Positions 23,034 to 34,171 of a DNA stretch of 64,000 bases are shown in pieces. Numbering within the stretch: position 1 is the stretch's first letter; every line of letters begins with the position of its first letter. The DNA lies in assembly GCA_035285595.1 (NCBI GenBank), contig JAYKGV010000059.1, forward strand, positions 1 through 64,000. Reading direction: 5' to 3'. This DNA comes from VGJW01 sp035285595 (GTDB taxonomy: Bacteria; Cyanobacteriota; Sericytochromatia; S15B-MN24; VGJW01). Position numbers and translations under genes: made by a program. The notes beneath the pieces were generated by a model. It was not told the origin of the DNA. It ran no database searches and saw nothing but the letters and a program-made list of their open reading frames with translations.

Positions 23034-24404
23034 CTATCCCTCCAACCGCACCACCGTCTCCACATGGGCCGTTTGCGGGAACATGTCGAGGGGGCGGACA
23101 GCATCGACCCGCCAGCCCGCCGCGACGAAAGCCGCGAGATCCCGGGCAAGGGTCGCCGGCTCGCAGCTGGTATAGACGATGCGGCGCGGCCGTACCTCGG
23201 CCAGCGTGGCGATGACCGACGATTCGAGGCCCTTGCGCGGCGGATCGAGCAAGACGACATCAGGGCGCCACCCCGACGCCACCAACTCCGGCAACAGACC
23301 CTCCACCGTGCCCTCACAATAGCTCGCGTGGGCAACGCCGTTACGGCGCGCGTTGTCACGTGCATCGGACACCGCCGAGGACACGACCTCAATCCCTAGC
23401 ACTTCCCGGGCCCCGGCTGCCACGGCAAGTCCCAGGGCCCCGGTGCCGCAATAGGCATCGAGGACCCGCTCCTGCCCCGTCAAGCCAGCGAGTTCTCGCA
23501 GAATCGCGAACAGCACCGCCGTCTGTCGCGGATTGACCTGAAAGAAACTCGTCGCGGACAGCACGAACTCAAGATCGCCCACGCGTTCGAGGATTCGGCC
23601 CGTTCCATACAGGACGCGGGTCCGACTTCCCAGCAACTTGTTGCCATACTCCGGATGTACATTGAGTACCACGGTCGCTGGACACGGTAGAGCCTTCCGC
23701 AAGCGATCCACCCAAGCCCCCCCGTCCGGAGCTTCATCCGAGAATCCCACCACACCGACCAGCACCTCACCCGTCCCCGCCGCCAGGCGAGCAAAGGCCG
23801 AACGCAGCCAGCCACGCCCCGTACGCTCGTCATACAAGGCATCCCCGAGCGGTGCCAACGCTTTCTCGAGAACTTGGCGAACCTCCTCGAGCGGATCGGC
23901 CTGGATCAGGCACGCCTCCGGCACGACGAGGTCGTGACTGCGGGGGGCATACCAGCCCAACCGCAGGCGACCGTCCACACGGCCCAGCGCCCAATGGGCC
24001 TTGGCCCGGTAGGCCCAGGGTTCGTCCATTCCGACGACCGGGGCCACGTCGAGTCCGTGCAGACCACCGAGGCGCTCCAGCGCTTCGCGGACCAACTCCC
24101 GCTTCGCCGCCAGCTGGCCTGCGGGCGAAAGATACTGCCACGTGCATCCCCCGCAGCGTCCGAAGACCGAACACGGCGGGGCCACACGTTCCGGGGAAGC
24201 CTCCAACACCCGCTGAACCAGGGCCCGTGCATGATGCTTCTGCACGGTCAGGACCGAAGCCTCGACGAGTTCACCGGGCATCACGCCAGGCACGAAGACC
24301 ACCCGACCGTCCACGCGGGCGAGGCCCTCGCCTCCCGCAACCAAGGAGTCGATCCTCAAGGTGAGGGTTTCACCGGGATGGAGCGTGGCGCGGACCTCCG
24401 TCAT
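23034..24404 (-). CDS. rlmD: 23S rRNA (uracil-5-)-methyltransferase, RumA/TrmA family
   Basis: A 456-residue SAM-dependent RNA m5U methyltransferase. The N-terminal TRAM domain (about 10-65) is followed by the iron-sulfur cysteines C78, C84, C87 and a fourth near 163. The Rossmann domain has LDAYCGTGALGL, the LLDPPRKGL motif and the catalytic nucleophile C414 in TSCEPATLARD. RlmD-type (U1939) and the related RlmC/TrmA specificities cannot be separated with certainty from sequence, though the four-Cys cluster favours RlmD or RlmC. It is divergent from the amidohydrolase with only 18 bp between the likely starts. Confidence 0.9.
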   Translation of the reverse strand: MTEVRATLHPGETLTLRIDSLVAGGEGLARVDGRVVFVPGVMPGELVEASVLTVQKHHARALVQRVLEASPERVAPPCSVFGRCGGCTWQYLSPAGQLAAKRELVREALERLGGLHGLDVAPVVGMDEPWAYRAKAHWALGRVDGRLRLGWYAPRSHDLVVPEACLIQADPLEEVRQVLEKALAPLGDALYDERTGRGWLRSAFARLAAGTGEVLVGVVGFSDEAPDGGAWVDRLRKALPCPATVVLNVHPEYGNKLLGSRTRVLYGTGRILERVGDLEFVLSATSFFQVNPRQTAVLFAILRELAGLTGQERVLDAYCGTGALGLAVAAGAREVLGIEVVSSAVSDARDNARRNGVAHASYCEGTVEGLLPELVASGWRPDVVLLDPPRKGLESSVIATLAEVRPRRIVYTSCEPATLARDLAAFVAAGWRVDAVRPLDMFPQTAHVETVVRLEG

Positions 24405-24422
24405 GGCAGCATGTTAGCCCAG

Positions 24423-25394
24423 ATGAAGCGAATCGATATCCATGTCCATATGGTCGACCGGGGCGGGGCCGGCTGCCCATGCCACGTCTCGCGCCACATG
24501 CGAGGCTCGTGGCAATTCCGCATCCTCGATCGGATGCTGGCCCGTCACGGAGTCGTGGATGGGGCCTCGTGGGTCGCTCGGCTGGGACGTTGGCTGGACG
24601 AGGCCCACGAGATCGACATGGTGGCGCTCTTTGCTCTCGACGGGGTCTATCACGCCGATGGCACGCTCGACCACGCCCGCAGTCCGATGGTCATACCCAA
24701 CGATGTCGTGCTCGCCGCCTGTCAGGCCCATGCCCAGCTGTTGCCCGTGATCTCGATCAACCCCGACCGGGCCGATGCCGTGGCAGAGCTTGAGCGTGCG
24801 GGCCCCCTCGCCGTCGCCATGAAGTGGTTGCCCCCCATGCAGCGCTTCGTGCCCGACAACTGGCGCCATGCCCGATTTCTTGACTTGTTGGCGGAGCTGA
24901 AGCTACCCGTCATTGCCCACACGGGGGCCGAGCACACGTTCCCGGGGGCCGTCCAGGAGCTGGGCGATCCGACCTCCATGACCCCCCTGCTGGACCGAGG
25001 CATCCCCGTGGTCTTTGCCCATTGCGGCACCGGTTCGTTCCTCCACCCTCGGGCTGACCGCATCAACGCCTTTCTCGCACTGCTGGGCCGTTACGACCAT
25101 GCCTTCGGCGACAGCTCGGGCTTCACCAGCCTGGTCCGGGGGCGATGGCTGTCCGACCGACGACTGGAAGCGGTACGTGATCGGATTCTGCACGGGTCCG
25201 ATCTGCCGGTGCCCCCCATCCCGCTGGCCCTCGCGCCATGGTTGGGCGTGGAGGAGGCCGTGCGGCTGCAAGGCGTGGCCAACCCGCTCGACCGTGATGC
25301 CTTGGCCAAGCGAGCCATGGGTATGCCAGACGCAGCCTTCCACCTTGCCGACGAACTTCTGGGACCGGTGATCCGCCGCGTGAAGGGAGTTTGA
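24423..25394 (+). CDS. Amidohydrolase (TIM-barrel metal-dependent hydrolase)
   Basis: A 323-residue protein of the amidohydrolase_2 type. Metal ligands are visible: HxH at the N-terminus (DIHVHM), His in IAHTGAEHTF, His in VFAHCG and the late Asp in HGSDLPVPP. Start ATG at 24423 (MKRIDIHVH) is preferred; an in-frame ATG at 24411 is possible and neither has a clear ribosome-binding site. Family members are hydrolases or decarboxylases of small molecules; the substrate is not evident. Length is normal. Confidence 0.82.
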   Translation: MKRIDIHVHMVDRGGAGCPCHVSRHMRGSWQFRILDRMLARHGVVDGASWVARLGRWLDEAHEIDMVALFALDGVYHADGTLDHARSPMVIPNDVVLAACQAHAQLLPVISINPDRADAVAELERAGPLAVAMKWLPPMQRFVPDNWRHARFLDLLAELKLPVIAHTGAEHTFPGAVQELGDPTSMTPLLDRGIPVVFAHCGTGSFLHPRADRINAFLALLGRYDHAFGDSSGFTSLVRGRWLSDRRLEAVRDRILHGSDLPVPPIPLALAPWLGVEEAVRLQGVANPLDRDALAKRAMGMPDAAFHLADELLGPVIRRVKGV

Positions 25395-25421
25395 GCGGCG
25401 TCACGGCTTCCGCGGTATCAT
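25391..25421 (+). promoter_or_regulatory. Candidate promoter of ettA
   Basis: TTGAGC at 25391-25396 and TATCAT at 25416-25421, with a long 19-bp spacer, 25 bp upstream of the ettA start. The -10 is good, the spacing is not ideal. Confidence 0.35.
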
Positions 25422-25446
25422 GCCCCCCTGAGAAGGGGAGGAAGCC

Positions 25447-27105
<1,659 letters not shown>

Positions 27106-27108
27106 ACC

Positions 27109-28095
27109 ATGGGCAAATTGCTGGCCGGCGTCGACGTCGGGGGAACGAGCTTGTCCGTGGTCCTTGCCACGCCCGGAGGCAAGGTGCTTGGCAGGGCCAA
27201 GGGCGTGACGCCTCCGCCCCAGGAGAATCCGCAGCCTGTCCTGGATCTGCTGGATCAGCTGCTCGCGCAATGTGCCGAGCGCAGCGGCCGTTCCCTGAAG
27301 GAACTCGATGCCATGGGCCTGGGCATTCCCGGAGCCGTGGATCGGAAGGGCGGCAGGGTCACCCGTGCAGTCAACCTTGGCTGGAATGACGTGCCGCTGG
27401 TCGACCTGCTGCAACGCCGTCACGGCGTTCCCGTGACACTAGCCAACGACGTCCAGGTCGCCATCGAAGGGGAGCACCGTTTCGGGGCGGCCAAGGGCGC
27501 AGAGGCGGCCTTGGGCATATGGATTGGCACGGGCATCGGCGGTGGACTCATTCAGGACGGTCGGCTTTATACGGGGGCCTCGGGCGCCGCCGGCGAGATC
27601 GGCCACATGGTGGTGGCATCCACCAGCGAGCCCTGTGGTTGCGGGCGCATCGGCTGTGTCGAGGCCTTGGCGAGCAGGACGGCGATCGAACGGCACATCC
27701 GGGCCTTGATGGCCGCCGGACGAGCCTGCGCCGTCCCTCGCCTGCTGGAAGAACGAGGGCGCATCCGAATCACGGCCGGCATTCTGAAGCGCGCGCTTCA
27801 AGAAGGCGACAGCGTGGTTCAGGAAGCACTGGCAGCCGCTCAGATCCATATCGGCACACTGGTGACCAACCTGATCAACCTGCTTGACCCCGAAGTCATC
27901 GTGTTGGGCGGGGGCATTGTCCAGAAACTGGGCGACTCCTTCGTGCAACCCATCCGCGAACGCTCGCGTGCTGCCACGCTGCGGGGCTGGACCGGAGACG
28001 AGGGCCCCCGGGTCGTGGCGTCAGTACTCGGAGACGATGCAGGCCCGCTCGGCGCCGCAGCACTTGCGGGACAGGCGCTCAAAAGCAGGGACTGA
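27109..28095 (+). CDS. ROK-family sugar kinase (glucokinase-like)
   Basis: A 328-residue cytoplasmic kinase phosphorylating glucose or a related hexose. N-terminal phosphate-binding loop GVDVGGTSLS, the second ATP motif GIWIGTGIGGG, catalytic Asp in LANDVQVA, the EIGHM segment and the ROK zinc-binding cluster CGCGRIGCVEALAS are all intact. It starts 3 bp after ettA. The combination with the zinc motif fits bacterial ATP-glucokinases of the ROK type (GlcK), but N-acetylhexosamine kinases share it, so the substrate is open. Confidence 0.9.
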   Translation: MGKLLAGVDVGGTSLSVVLATPGGKVLGRAKGVTPPPQENPQPVLDLLDQLLAQCAERSGRSLKELDAMGLGIPGAVDRKGGRVTRAVNLGWNDVPLVDLLQRRHGVPVTLANDVQVAIEGEHRFGAAKGAEAALGIWIGTGIGGGLIQDGRLYTGASGAAGEIGHMVVASTSEPCGCGRIGCVEALASRTAIERHIRALMAAGRACAVPRLLEERGRIRITAGILKRALQEGDSVVQEALAAAQIHIGTLVTNLINLLDPEVIVLGGGIVQKLGDSFVQPIRERSRAATLRGWTGDEGPRVVASVLGDDAGPLGAAALAGQALKSRD

Positions 28096-28102
28096 AGACC
28101 GA

Positions 28103-29803
28103 TCAGGAAATGGGCGACGCGCCAAGGGCCTTCGGTCCTGCCTGCCACATGCCGAAGCGGCGCCTTGTCTCGCCATCGGCCTTGGGGTCGGGGCGGAACT
28201 CGTGGCGGACGCCCTCCCTTACGTGAATCCGGGTCGCCACCCGCTCGCGAGGCCGCTCAAGCTCGATATCCCAGACCCTCCCCGCAGACAAGCCGGCCAA
28301 GGCCGCACCGACGTCGCCCCCGTCGTGGAGGCGAAGGCGATCGCCACGTTGCACGCCAGCCTCTTCGGCCGGCGAACCCGCTTCGACCGACGCGACGCGG
28401 CCCTCCCTTCCAAGCCGCAGGCCTACGTGGGGCACCTTTCGGATCTTGTGCGCAAGGCCCGCCCTACGCGCCAGCACGCGCCAATCAGGGTCGCGGGTCG
28501 TACGCAACCACTCCGTGAAGAACGTCTCAAGACCGGGGACAAGCTCGCACGCAAGACATTCCACCTCGTCCGGCTCCCACGGGCGATGATCCCCGTGGAC
28601 CTGCCACAGGCGCCGCATCAGATCATCCAGAGCCACACGATCGCCCGAGCGTTCGCGTAGCTCCATGTCGAGCGCCCACGCCATCAGAGCCCCCTTGAGG
28701 TAGTAGTTCACAGCACCATTCCAACGGTCATCCATGAAGTTCCAAGTGATGAAGCTGGATTCGGCCAGCGTCGTGATCTTGCGGCCGGGGGTGGCTTCGA
28801 GGGCCGAGACCAACCCGCCAAGCTGACGAGACCAAGCCGCAGGAGTCATAAGGCCGGTCCTTAGCATCAGCAGACTTGCGTAGTACTCCGTACAACCTTC
28901 CACCACCCACAGCCCCCGGGTGTGACCGGGCCGCCAATAGTCCGTGCCCCGCTCGAGTCCACGCGGGGATAAGCGCCGGCCATTCCAGGCATGGAAGACC
29001 TCATGGGCCACCATCGTGAGGAAACCCTCGAGGTCGCCGTCGAGGCCTAGCGGCCCCTGCATCGTCATGGCCTCGCGATGCTCGAGACCATTCAGGAAGC
29101 CCGGCTCCTCACATTCGTGAAAGATGGCTTGATACCGACGGAAAGGAAGCTCACCGAAGACCTCGGCCGCAGCAAGACCCAAGGTCCCCATCGTAGCCGC
29201 CAGTTGCGGAAGCATGGCCGAAACTCCCGGGTGACCGGGACCCAGGACATCGTGGTGCACCACCTCCCACGTGACGCCTCCGGCTTCGACCGAGGCCTCC
29301 TCGTGCCACGGGCCAGCCTCGATCGGAGCCTCAATCAGGGTATCCCAGTCCGCTGCATGCCATTCCCCCCCTCGGTGGGGCAGATTCCACGCGACCCTCC
29401 ATGTCTCGGGCAGCTGCAGGGTGACGGTACAGGGAGAGCGTCGCTCTTCGAGCACGCCCAGCCAGAGGACCTGGCCGCAGGCATGCAGATGACCGGCATC
29501 GAGCTGGCCTTGGTGGATCATCAACTTGTCGAGAAATACCTCATACGTGATGACCAGGCCCGCCCCGGCATCTGCCACCCGCCAGCGATGGAGATCGAGC
29601 CGCTCCACGGGAACGGACTCTCCGTCCGCATCTGTGACCGAGAGCCCCCTGACGTTGCGCGCGTGGTCCACGAGCTTGTAGGCCCCACCTGTCCAGGAGG
29701 CCATGGCAAGGACGCGTGGCCCGACGCACGGCGGCACCTCCATGCGAACGCGGACCCGGTGCGTATGAGGCGCGGGTGCCTCGAGGAAATAACGGACAGT
29801 CAT
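28103..29803 (-). CDS. M61-family aminopeptidase with PDZ domain
   Basis: A 566-residue metallopeptidase of the glycyl-aminopeptidase/M61 family. The zinc site is HEVFH at 267-271 (in HEVFHAWNGRRLSP) with the third ligand Glu306 in EGCTEYYA. The N-terminal 220 residues form the family's beta domain, and a PDZ domain sits near 470-545 (VASVEAGSPAEEAGVQRGDRL). The ATG at 29803 (MTVRYFLEAP) is chosen because family members begin there; no signal peptide is present, so it appears cytoplasmic. Convergent with the ROK gene (7 bp apart) and divergent from the SNF2 gene. Confidence 0.9.
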   Translation of the reverse strand: MTVRYFLEAPAPHTHRVRVRMEVPPCVGPRVLAMASWTGGAYKLVDHARNVRGLSVTDADGESVPVERLDLHRWRVADAGAGLVITYEVFLDKLMIHQGQLDAGHLHACGQVLWLGVLEERRSPCTVTLQLPETWRVAWNLPHRGGEWHAADWDTLIEAPIEAGPWHEEASVEAGGVTWEVVHHDVLGPGHPGVSAMLPQLAATMGTLGLAAAEVFGELPFRRYQAIFHECEEPGFLNGLEHREAMTMQGPLGLDGDLEGFLTMVAHEVFHAWNGRRLSPRGLERGTDYWRPGHTRGLWVVEGCTEYYASLLMLRTGLMTPAAWSRQLGGLVSALEATPGRKITTLAESSFITWNFMDDRWNGAVNYYLKGALMAWALDMELRERSGDRVALDDLMRRLWQVHGDHRPWEPDEVECLACELVPGLETFFTEWLRTTRDPDWRVLARRAGLAHKIRKVPHVGLRLGREGRVASVEAGSPAEEAGVQRGDRLRLHDGGDVGAALAGLSAGRVWDIELERPRERVATRIHVREGVRHEFRPDPKADGETRRRFGMWQAGPKALGASPIS

Positions 29804-29919
29804 GCCCTGACAGGGTACCGCAAGGGGCTGGCGTGCTACCATGGCACCTCCCCATGGCGACGAGCGGTCCCCCCCCGGCACCCGGCACCTCCACCGCGGT
29901 TTACACTTTGCTTGTCAGC

Positions 29920-32577
29920 ATGGTGCCCCGCAAGCTCGAGGGCTATTTTCTGCGGCCTCATTGCCTGTGGCTGGCGGTCGACTTCGCCCGGGTCCATGAA
30001 GACGGCATGCCGGGCCAACCCAGGCCATTGCAGATCTGGGCCCCCCCGTCGGCTTGGCAGATTGCCGAGCATGAAAAACCCCTCGTCCAGTCCCTTCTTC
30101 CTTTCTATAACCAACACAAGTCGGCCATCGCGGATGCCCGCTGCCGGGGGCTGCCCGTACCCGACCCCCTCGTGCCGGAAATACTCGAGGGGCTGGGCCA
30201 TTGCTGGTTCGTCGGCACCGAAATCAGGCCGGACCTGCCTGCCATCCTGCAAGCGCGCGCCGTCTATGACCTTCCGCAGTTGTTCGAGCCCGATGGCACC
30301 GTGATCCCCGGAGGTGCCCTGCTCGGTCCGGAACCTGCCCCGTGGGCGTGGATCGAAGGAGTCCTGCGGCCTGTCAGTCCTGGCGCGGCCCCGCTACCGC
30401 TGCCCGAAGCCACCGAGGAGACACCGGCCCTTGTGACGGCGCCTGAATCCATTCAGCGTCGTCATCCGAAGGTCGCGCCCGTTCCACGCCTCACCCTCCT
30501 CGAAGACGGAGATCGGCTCGTGGCCCGGCTCACCTTCCGATATGCCTCCGCAACCCCGGTGGCTCCCGGTGACCCCCGCCAGGCAGTCCCGGGACAGGAC
30601 GGAGACTTGTGGGGCCACTGGCTGCGACAGCCCGACGAGGAGGCTGCGCTCATGCAGCGTCTGCTGGACACCGGACTCGATCCGAGGATGGCAGGCGTGT
30701 ACGTCGCCGAAGACGACGATGCGCTCGATTTCCTGCTGGACCATGCCTCCAGGCTTGTGGCCGAAGGCTGGGAAATATACGGGCGGGAACGGCTGCGCCG
30801 GATGCGGGTCGCGGATGAACGAGCCCGCGTCAGGGTCTCGGTCTCCACGGGCATCGACTGGCTCGAAGTCCGTTCTGACGTCCTCCTGGGCGATCAACTA
30901 CTCGATGAACTGACGCTTCTGGAGGCCCTGAAGGGCCGCAGCCGATATGTCCGACTTGGCGATGGCAGCCACGCCCGCTTGCCCGAGGAGTGGTTGCGCC
31001 AACAACGCAGTTTGGGCACGGCGACCTCGCTGACCCGCAGATTGCCAGGCTACCTCGCCACGGTGGTGGAGGACATGCTGGCTGCCGCGGACGAGGCTGA
31101 ACCCGATCCGCGCTGGGTCGCCTTCCGAGATCGGCTGCTGCGGCGTGAAGAGATGGCAGAAGTTCCCGTGCCCACAGGCCTCGAGGGCGAGCTGAGACCC
31201 TATCAACGCAAAGGGCTTGATTTTCTGTCCTTCCTTTCGGACCACGGCCTGCACGGCATCCTGGCCGACGACATGGGCCTTGGCAAGACCATCCAGGCCA
31301 TCGCCTGGATGCTGCGAGAACGCGAGAAGGGCATCGATGAGCCTGCTTTGCTGGTCGTGCCCACCTCGGTCATCTACAACTGGGAGCGCGAGCTCGCCCG
31401 CTTTGCACCGGCGCTCAGGGTCCTCGTGCTCCACGGCCCCGGCCGTCGACCGCTCATCGCGCGGGCACCCGAACACGACGTCGTCATCACCAGCTACAAC
31501 CTCTTGCGACGAGATCTCGGCTTCCTGCTCAACATTCGTTGGCATGCGCTCATTCTGGACGAAGCCCACAACATCAAGAATCCCCACGCCCAGGCGGCTC
31601 AGGCGGCGCGGACGCTGCAAGCCACCCATCGACTCTGCCTGAGCGGCACGCCACTCGAGAACCACCCGCTCGAACTGTGGAGCCTTTTCCATTTCCTGAT
31701 GCCGGGACTGCTCGGCACCGAGCGAGAGTTCCGCCAAGCCACCACGAGTGCAGCAGCCACAGGGGACACGGCGCGATGGGAGCGTCTGCGCAGGCGCACG
31801 GCCCCTTACATCCTGCGGCGTCTGAAGCGGGAGGTGGCCACCGATTTGCCGCCCCGCACCGAAATGGTCACGTGGTGCGAGCTTGGCGAGGACCAGCGAC
31901 GTCTTTACGACCAAACGCTGCAACTGCTGCGCGGCGGAGTGCTGGAAGCCGTTGAGCGTCGTGGTGTCGGGGGGGCACATCTCCACATCCTCGAAGCGCT
32001 CCTGCGGCTGCGACAGATCTGTTGTGCGCCTTCTCTGCTCGGAACCGAGTCCGTGCAGGACATCCCTTCCGCCAAGGTGGACACCTTGCTCGACATGTTG
32101 GAACAAGCGGTTGCGGAGGGGCATCGGGTACTTGTCTTTTCGCAGTTCGTGAGGGTCCTGCAGCTGCTGCGACCTCGCATCGAGGCACTTGGCCTGGCCA
32201 CGGAGTATCTGGACGGCCAGACGCGAGATCGCATCGAACGGGTCGAACGCTTCAACCAAGGCAACACTCCCGTCTTCCTGATCAGCCTCAAGGCCGGAGG
32301 CACGGGCCTCAACCTTACGGGTGCCGACTACGTCGTGCATTTCGATCCCTGGTGGAACCCTGCAGTCGAGGACCAAGCCACGGATCGGGCCCATCGCATC
32401 GGCCAGACGCGGCACGTCTTCAGCTACAAGCTCATCGCCCGCGGGACCATTGAGGAGAAGGTCCTGCAGTTACAGGAGCGAAAACGCCAGATGGTGCAGG
32501 AAGTCCTGTCCGAAGGCGCGGTGACCGCAGGCTTGTCTGCGGAGGACGTGCGGTATCTTTTCGAGGTGGAGGCCTGA
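29920..32577 (+). CDS. SNF2-family helicase-like ATPase (HepA/RapA-type architecture)
   Basis: An 885-residue SWI2/SNF2 ATPase that would remodel protein-DNA or polymerase complexes. The N-terminal 400 residues match the bacterial SNF2-associated region. Helicase motifs are complete: ADDMGLGKT near 453-460, DEAH at 547-550, SGTPLEN, and in the second lobe SLKAGGTGLNLTGADYVV, DPWWNPAVEDQA and HRIGQ. I prefer the ATG at 29920 (MVPRKLEGYFL), 13 bp after a TACACT -10-like hexamer; an in-frame ATG at 29854 would add 22 residues. Its stop overlaps the next start (TGATG). Confidence 0.92.
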   Translation: MVPRKLEGYFLRPHCLWLAVDFARVHEDGMPGQPRPLQIWAPPSAWQIAEHEKPLVQSLLPFYNQHKSAIADARCRGLPVPDPLVPEILEGLGHCWFVGTEIRPDLPAILQARAVYDLPQLFEPDGTVIPGGALLGPEPAPWAWIEGVLRPVSPGAAPLPLPEATEETPALVTAPESIQRRHPKVAPVPRLTLLEDGDRLVARLTFRYASATPVAPGDPRQAVPGQDGDLWGHWLRQPDEEAALMQRLLDTGLDPRMAGVYVAEDDDALDFLLDHASRLVAEGWEIYGRERLRRMRVADERARVRVSVSTGIDWLEVRSDVLLGDQLLDELTLLEALKGRSRYVRLGDGSHARLPEEWLRQQRSLGTATSLTRRLPGYLATVVEDMLAAADEAEPDPRWVAFRDRLLRREEMAEVPVPTGLEGELRPYQRKGLDFLSFLSDHGLHGILADDMGLGKTIQAIAWMLREREKGIDEPALLVVPTSVIYNWERELARFAPALRVLVLHGPGRRPLIARAPEHDVVITSYNLLRRDLGFLLNIRWHALILDEAHNIKNPHAQAAQAARTLQATHRLCLSGTPLENHPLELWSLFHFLMPGLLGTEREFRQATTSAAATGDTARWERLRRRTAPYILRRLKREVATDLPPRTEMVTWCELGEDQRRLYDQTLQLLRGGVLEAVERRGVGGAHLHILEALLRLRQICCAPSLLGTESVQDIPSAKVDTLLDMLEQAVAEGHRVLVFSQFVRVLQLLRPRIEALGLATEYLDGQTRDRIERVERFNQGNTPVFLISLKAGGTGLNLTGADYVVHFDPWWNPAVEDQATDRAHRIGQTRHVFSYKLIARGTIEEKVLQLQERKRQMVQEVLSEGAVTAGLSAEDVRYLFEVEA

Positions 32578-33212
32578 TGCAGGCCCGGGTGCCCGTGGGG
32601 CATGGCCAGCTGGAGGCCTTGCACTGGTCTCATCCTGCGCCTCGAGCTGCTGCCGTCGTGTGCCATCCTCATCCGCTCCATGGCGGCACGATGCACAACC
32701 ACGTGGTCTTTCGCATCGCGGATGCCATGCGCCAGGCAGGGCTCGCCGTACTGCGCTTCAACTTCCGCGGCGTGGGTCAGTCGACAGGACGCCATGGGGG
32801 GGGGGCACCCGAGCGGGAGGATGTTCGGGCCGCCTTGGACTGGATGGCCGAGCGTTATCCTCGCCTGCCACTCTGGGTCGGGGGCTTCTCCTTCGGATCG
32901 GTCGTCGGCTTGACAGAGGGCAACTCGGACCCCAGAGTCCTTGCCTTGCTGGGAGTCGGCGTTCCCTTGATGCGAGGTTGGGACATCAGCGCCGTCGAAC
33001 AAAGCCCCAAGCCCCGCGCCCTGCTTTGCGGCACTCAGGACGAGTTCGCCCCCGACGTGGAGGCATGGTTTGCCACCGTTCCACCGCCGGTCCGCACGTG
33101 GCCGATTCAGGGGGCCGATCATCTCTTCACGTGTGAACGCCCGGCACTTGAACGCGCCTTGGCCGAGGCCGTTGCATGGCTAGGCGCGAAAACCTTGCCT
33201 GAAGTCTCGTAA
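32577..33212 (+). CDS. Alpha/beta hydrolase (dienelactone/YqiA-like small serine hydrolase)
   Basis: A 211-residue alpha/beta hydrolase. Recognisable blocks are CHPHPLHGGTMHNHVV, LRFNFRGVGQSTG and the nucleophile elbow GFSFGS with the catalytic Ser; a late His (GADHLF) completes the triad and an Asp lies in GTQDEF. The family with the HPHPxxGG motif is widespread but its substrates are not known. Translation is coupled to the SNF2 gene through a TGATG overlap. Confidence 0.85.
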   Translation: MQARVPVGHGQLEALHWSHPAPRAAAVVCHPHPLHGGTMHNHVVFRIADAMRQAGLAVLRFNFRGVGQSTGRHGGGAPEREDVRAALDWMAERYPRLPLWVGGFSFGSVVGLTEGNSDPRVLALLGVGVPLMRGWDISAVEQSPKPRALLCGTQDEFAPDVEAWFATVPPPVRTWPIQGADHLFTCERPALERALAEAVAWLGAKTLPEVS

Positions 33213-33272
33213 CGACGGGCGTCATGCCAGCCGCTTGCCGGGTATGATGCTCGGGTCCCGGAAAGTGCCTCC

Positions 33273-34121
33273 TTGAAGTCTCCCACCCGTACCGTCCAGC
33301 TCGACCCACCGGGTCGCCCGCGCCGCAGCGGGCGATTGCTGCTGTTGGGTCCCCTCCAGATCGCATCGCTGAACCGCTCCCGCACGGTAGCCGTCTATCT
33401 GCCGCCGGGCTACGACCCCAGGGGCACCGTCCGCTATCCCGTGACGTATCTGTTCGACGGACAGAACCTTTTCGACCCCTACACCTCCTTCTCCGGCGAC
33501 TGGGAGGTCGACCTCACGGTAGATCGTCTGACACTGGGGCAGGAAGTTCAACCCGGCATCACGGTCGGCATCTACAACGGCGAGGGCCATCGCATCAGCG
33601 AACAGAGTCCTTGGCCCGACGCTCACTATGGTTGTACCGGCGAAGGAGATCGCTTCATCGACTGGGTGGCGGGACCTCTGCAGGAAGAAATCAACCACAG
33701 GTTCCTGACGCTCACCGGCCCCTTGAACACGGGCATCGGCGGGTCTTCGATGGGTGGGCTGACGGCGCTGTATGCGCTTTTCAGTCGGCCGGACGCCTTT
33801 GGGCGGGCCTTGGTGATGTCCCCCTCGCTCTGGTTCGCTCGGGGAGCCGTGTTCGACCACGTGGCCGCGGTCGGGATGCGTCCGCCAGGTTCCAGAGTCT
33901 ATCTGGATTTCGGCGGGCGGGAGATGCGGGCAGGTCCAGGCACTCGCTTGCTTCGTGATGCGCGCATCATGAAAGAGCTGCTGCTGTCGGTAGGTTTCAC
34001 GGCTGGTGAGGATCTGCTCTGGGTCGAAGACCCGACGGGTATCCATAACGAGGCCTGCTGGGCCGCGCGACTTCCCCGGGCGCTCTCCTTCCTGTGGCCG
34101 CCCGTCGCTGATTCGCGCTAA
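33273..34121 (+). CDS. Esterase (esterase D / enterochelin esterase-like, alpha/beta fold)
   Basis: A 282-residue putative esterase. Features: RTVAVYLPPGYDP, the strand TYLFDGQNLFDP, the nucleophile elbow GGSSMGGLTALYALF and a late catalytic His in TGIHNEACWAARL. This matches the Esterase/PF00756-type family (esterase D, Fes, mycolyltransferase-like). No signal peptide is seen, so cytoplasmic. The TTG start at 33273 is the only plausible one in frame; a TATGAT hexamer at 33243-33248 may be its -10. It ends 50 bp before the tldE start. Confidence 0.85.
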   Translation: MKSPTRTVQLDPPGRPRRSGRLLLLGPLQIASLNRSRTVAVYLPPGYDPRGTVRYPVTYLFDGQNLFDPYTSFSGDWEVDLTVDRLTLGQEVQPGITVGIYNGEGHRISEQSPWPDAHYGCTGEGDRFIDWVAGPLQEEINHRFLTLTGPLNTGIGGSSMGGLTALYALFSRPDAFGRALVMSPSLWFARGAVFDHVAAVGMRPPGSRVYLDFGGREMRAGPGTRLLRDARIMKELLLSVGFTAGEDLLWVEDPTGIHNEACWAARLPRALSFLWPPVADSR

Positions 34122-34171
34122 GGGTGAGGAAAGGGGGTACCATGGTGCCCTGCCATCCGAGGTCGCATCGC

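Noticed and set aside
30898..32415. 505-codon minus-strand frame opposite the SNF2 gene
   Set aside because: Antisense to all conserved helicase motifs; no protein family features.
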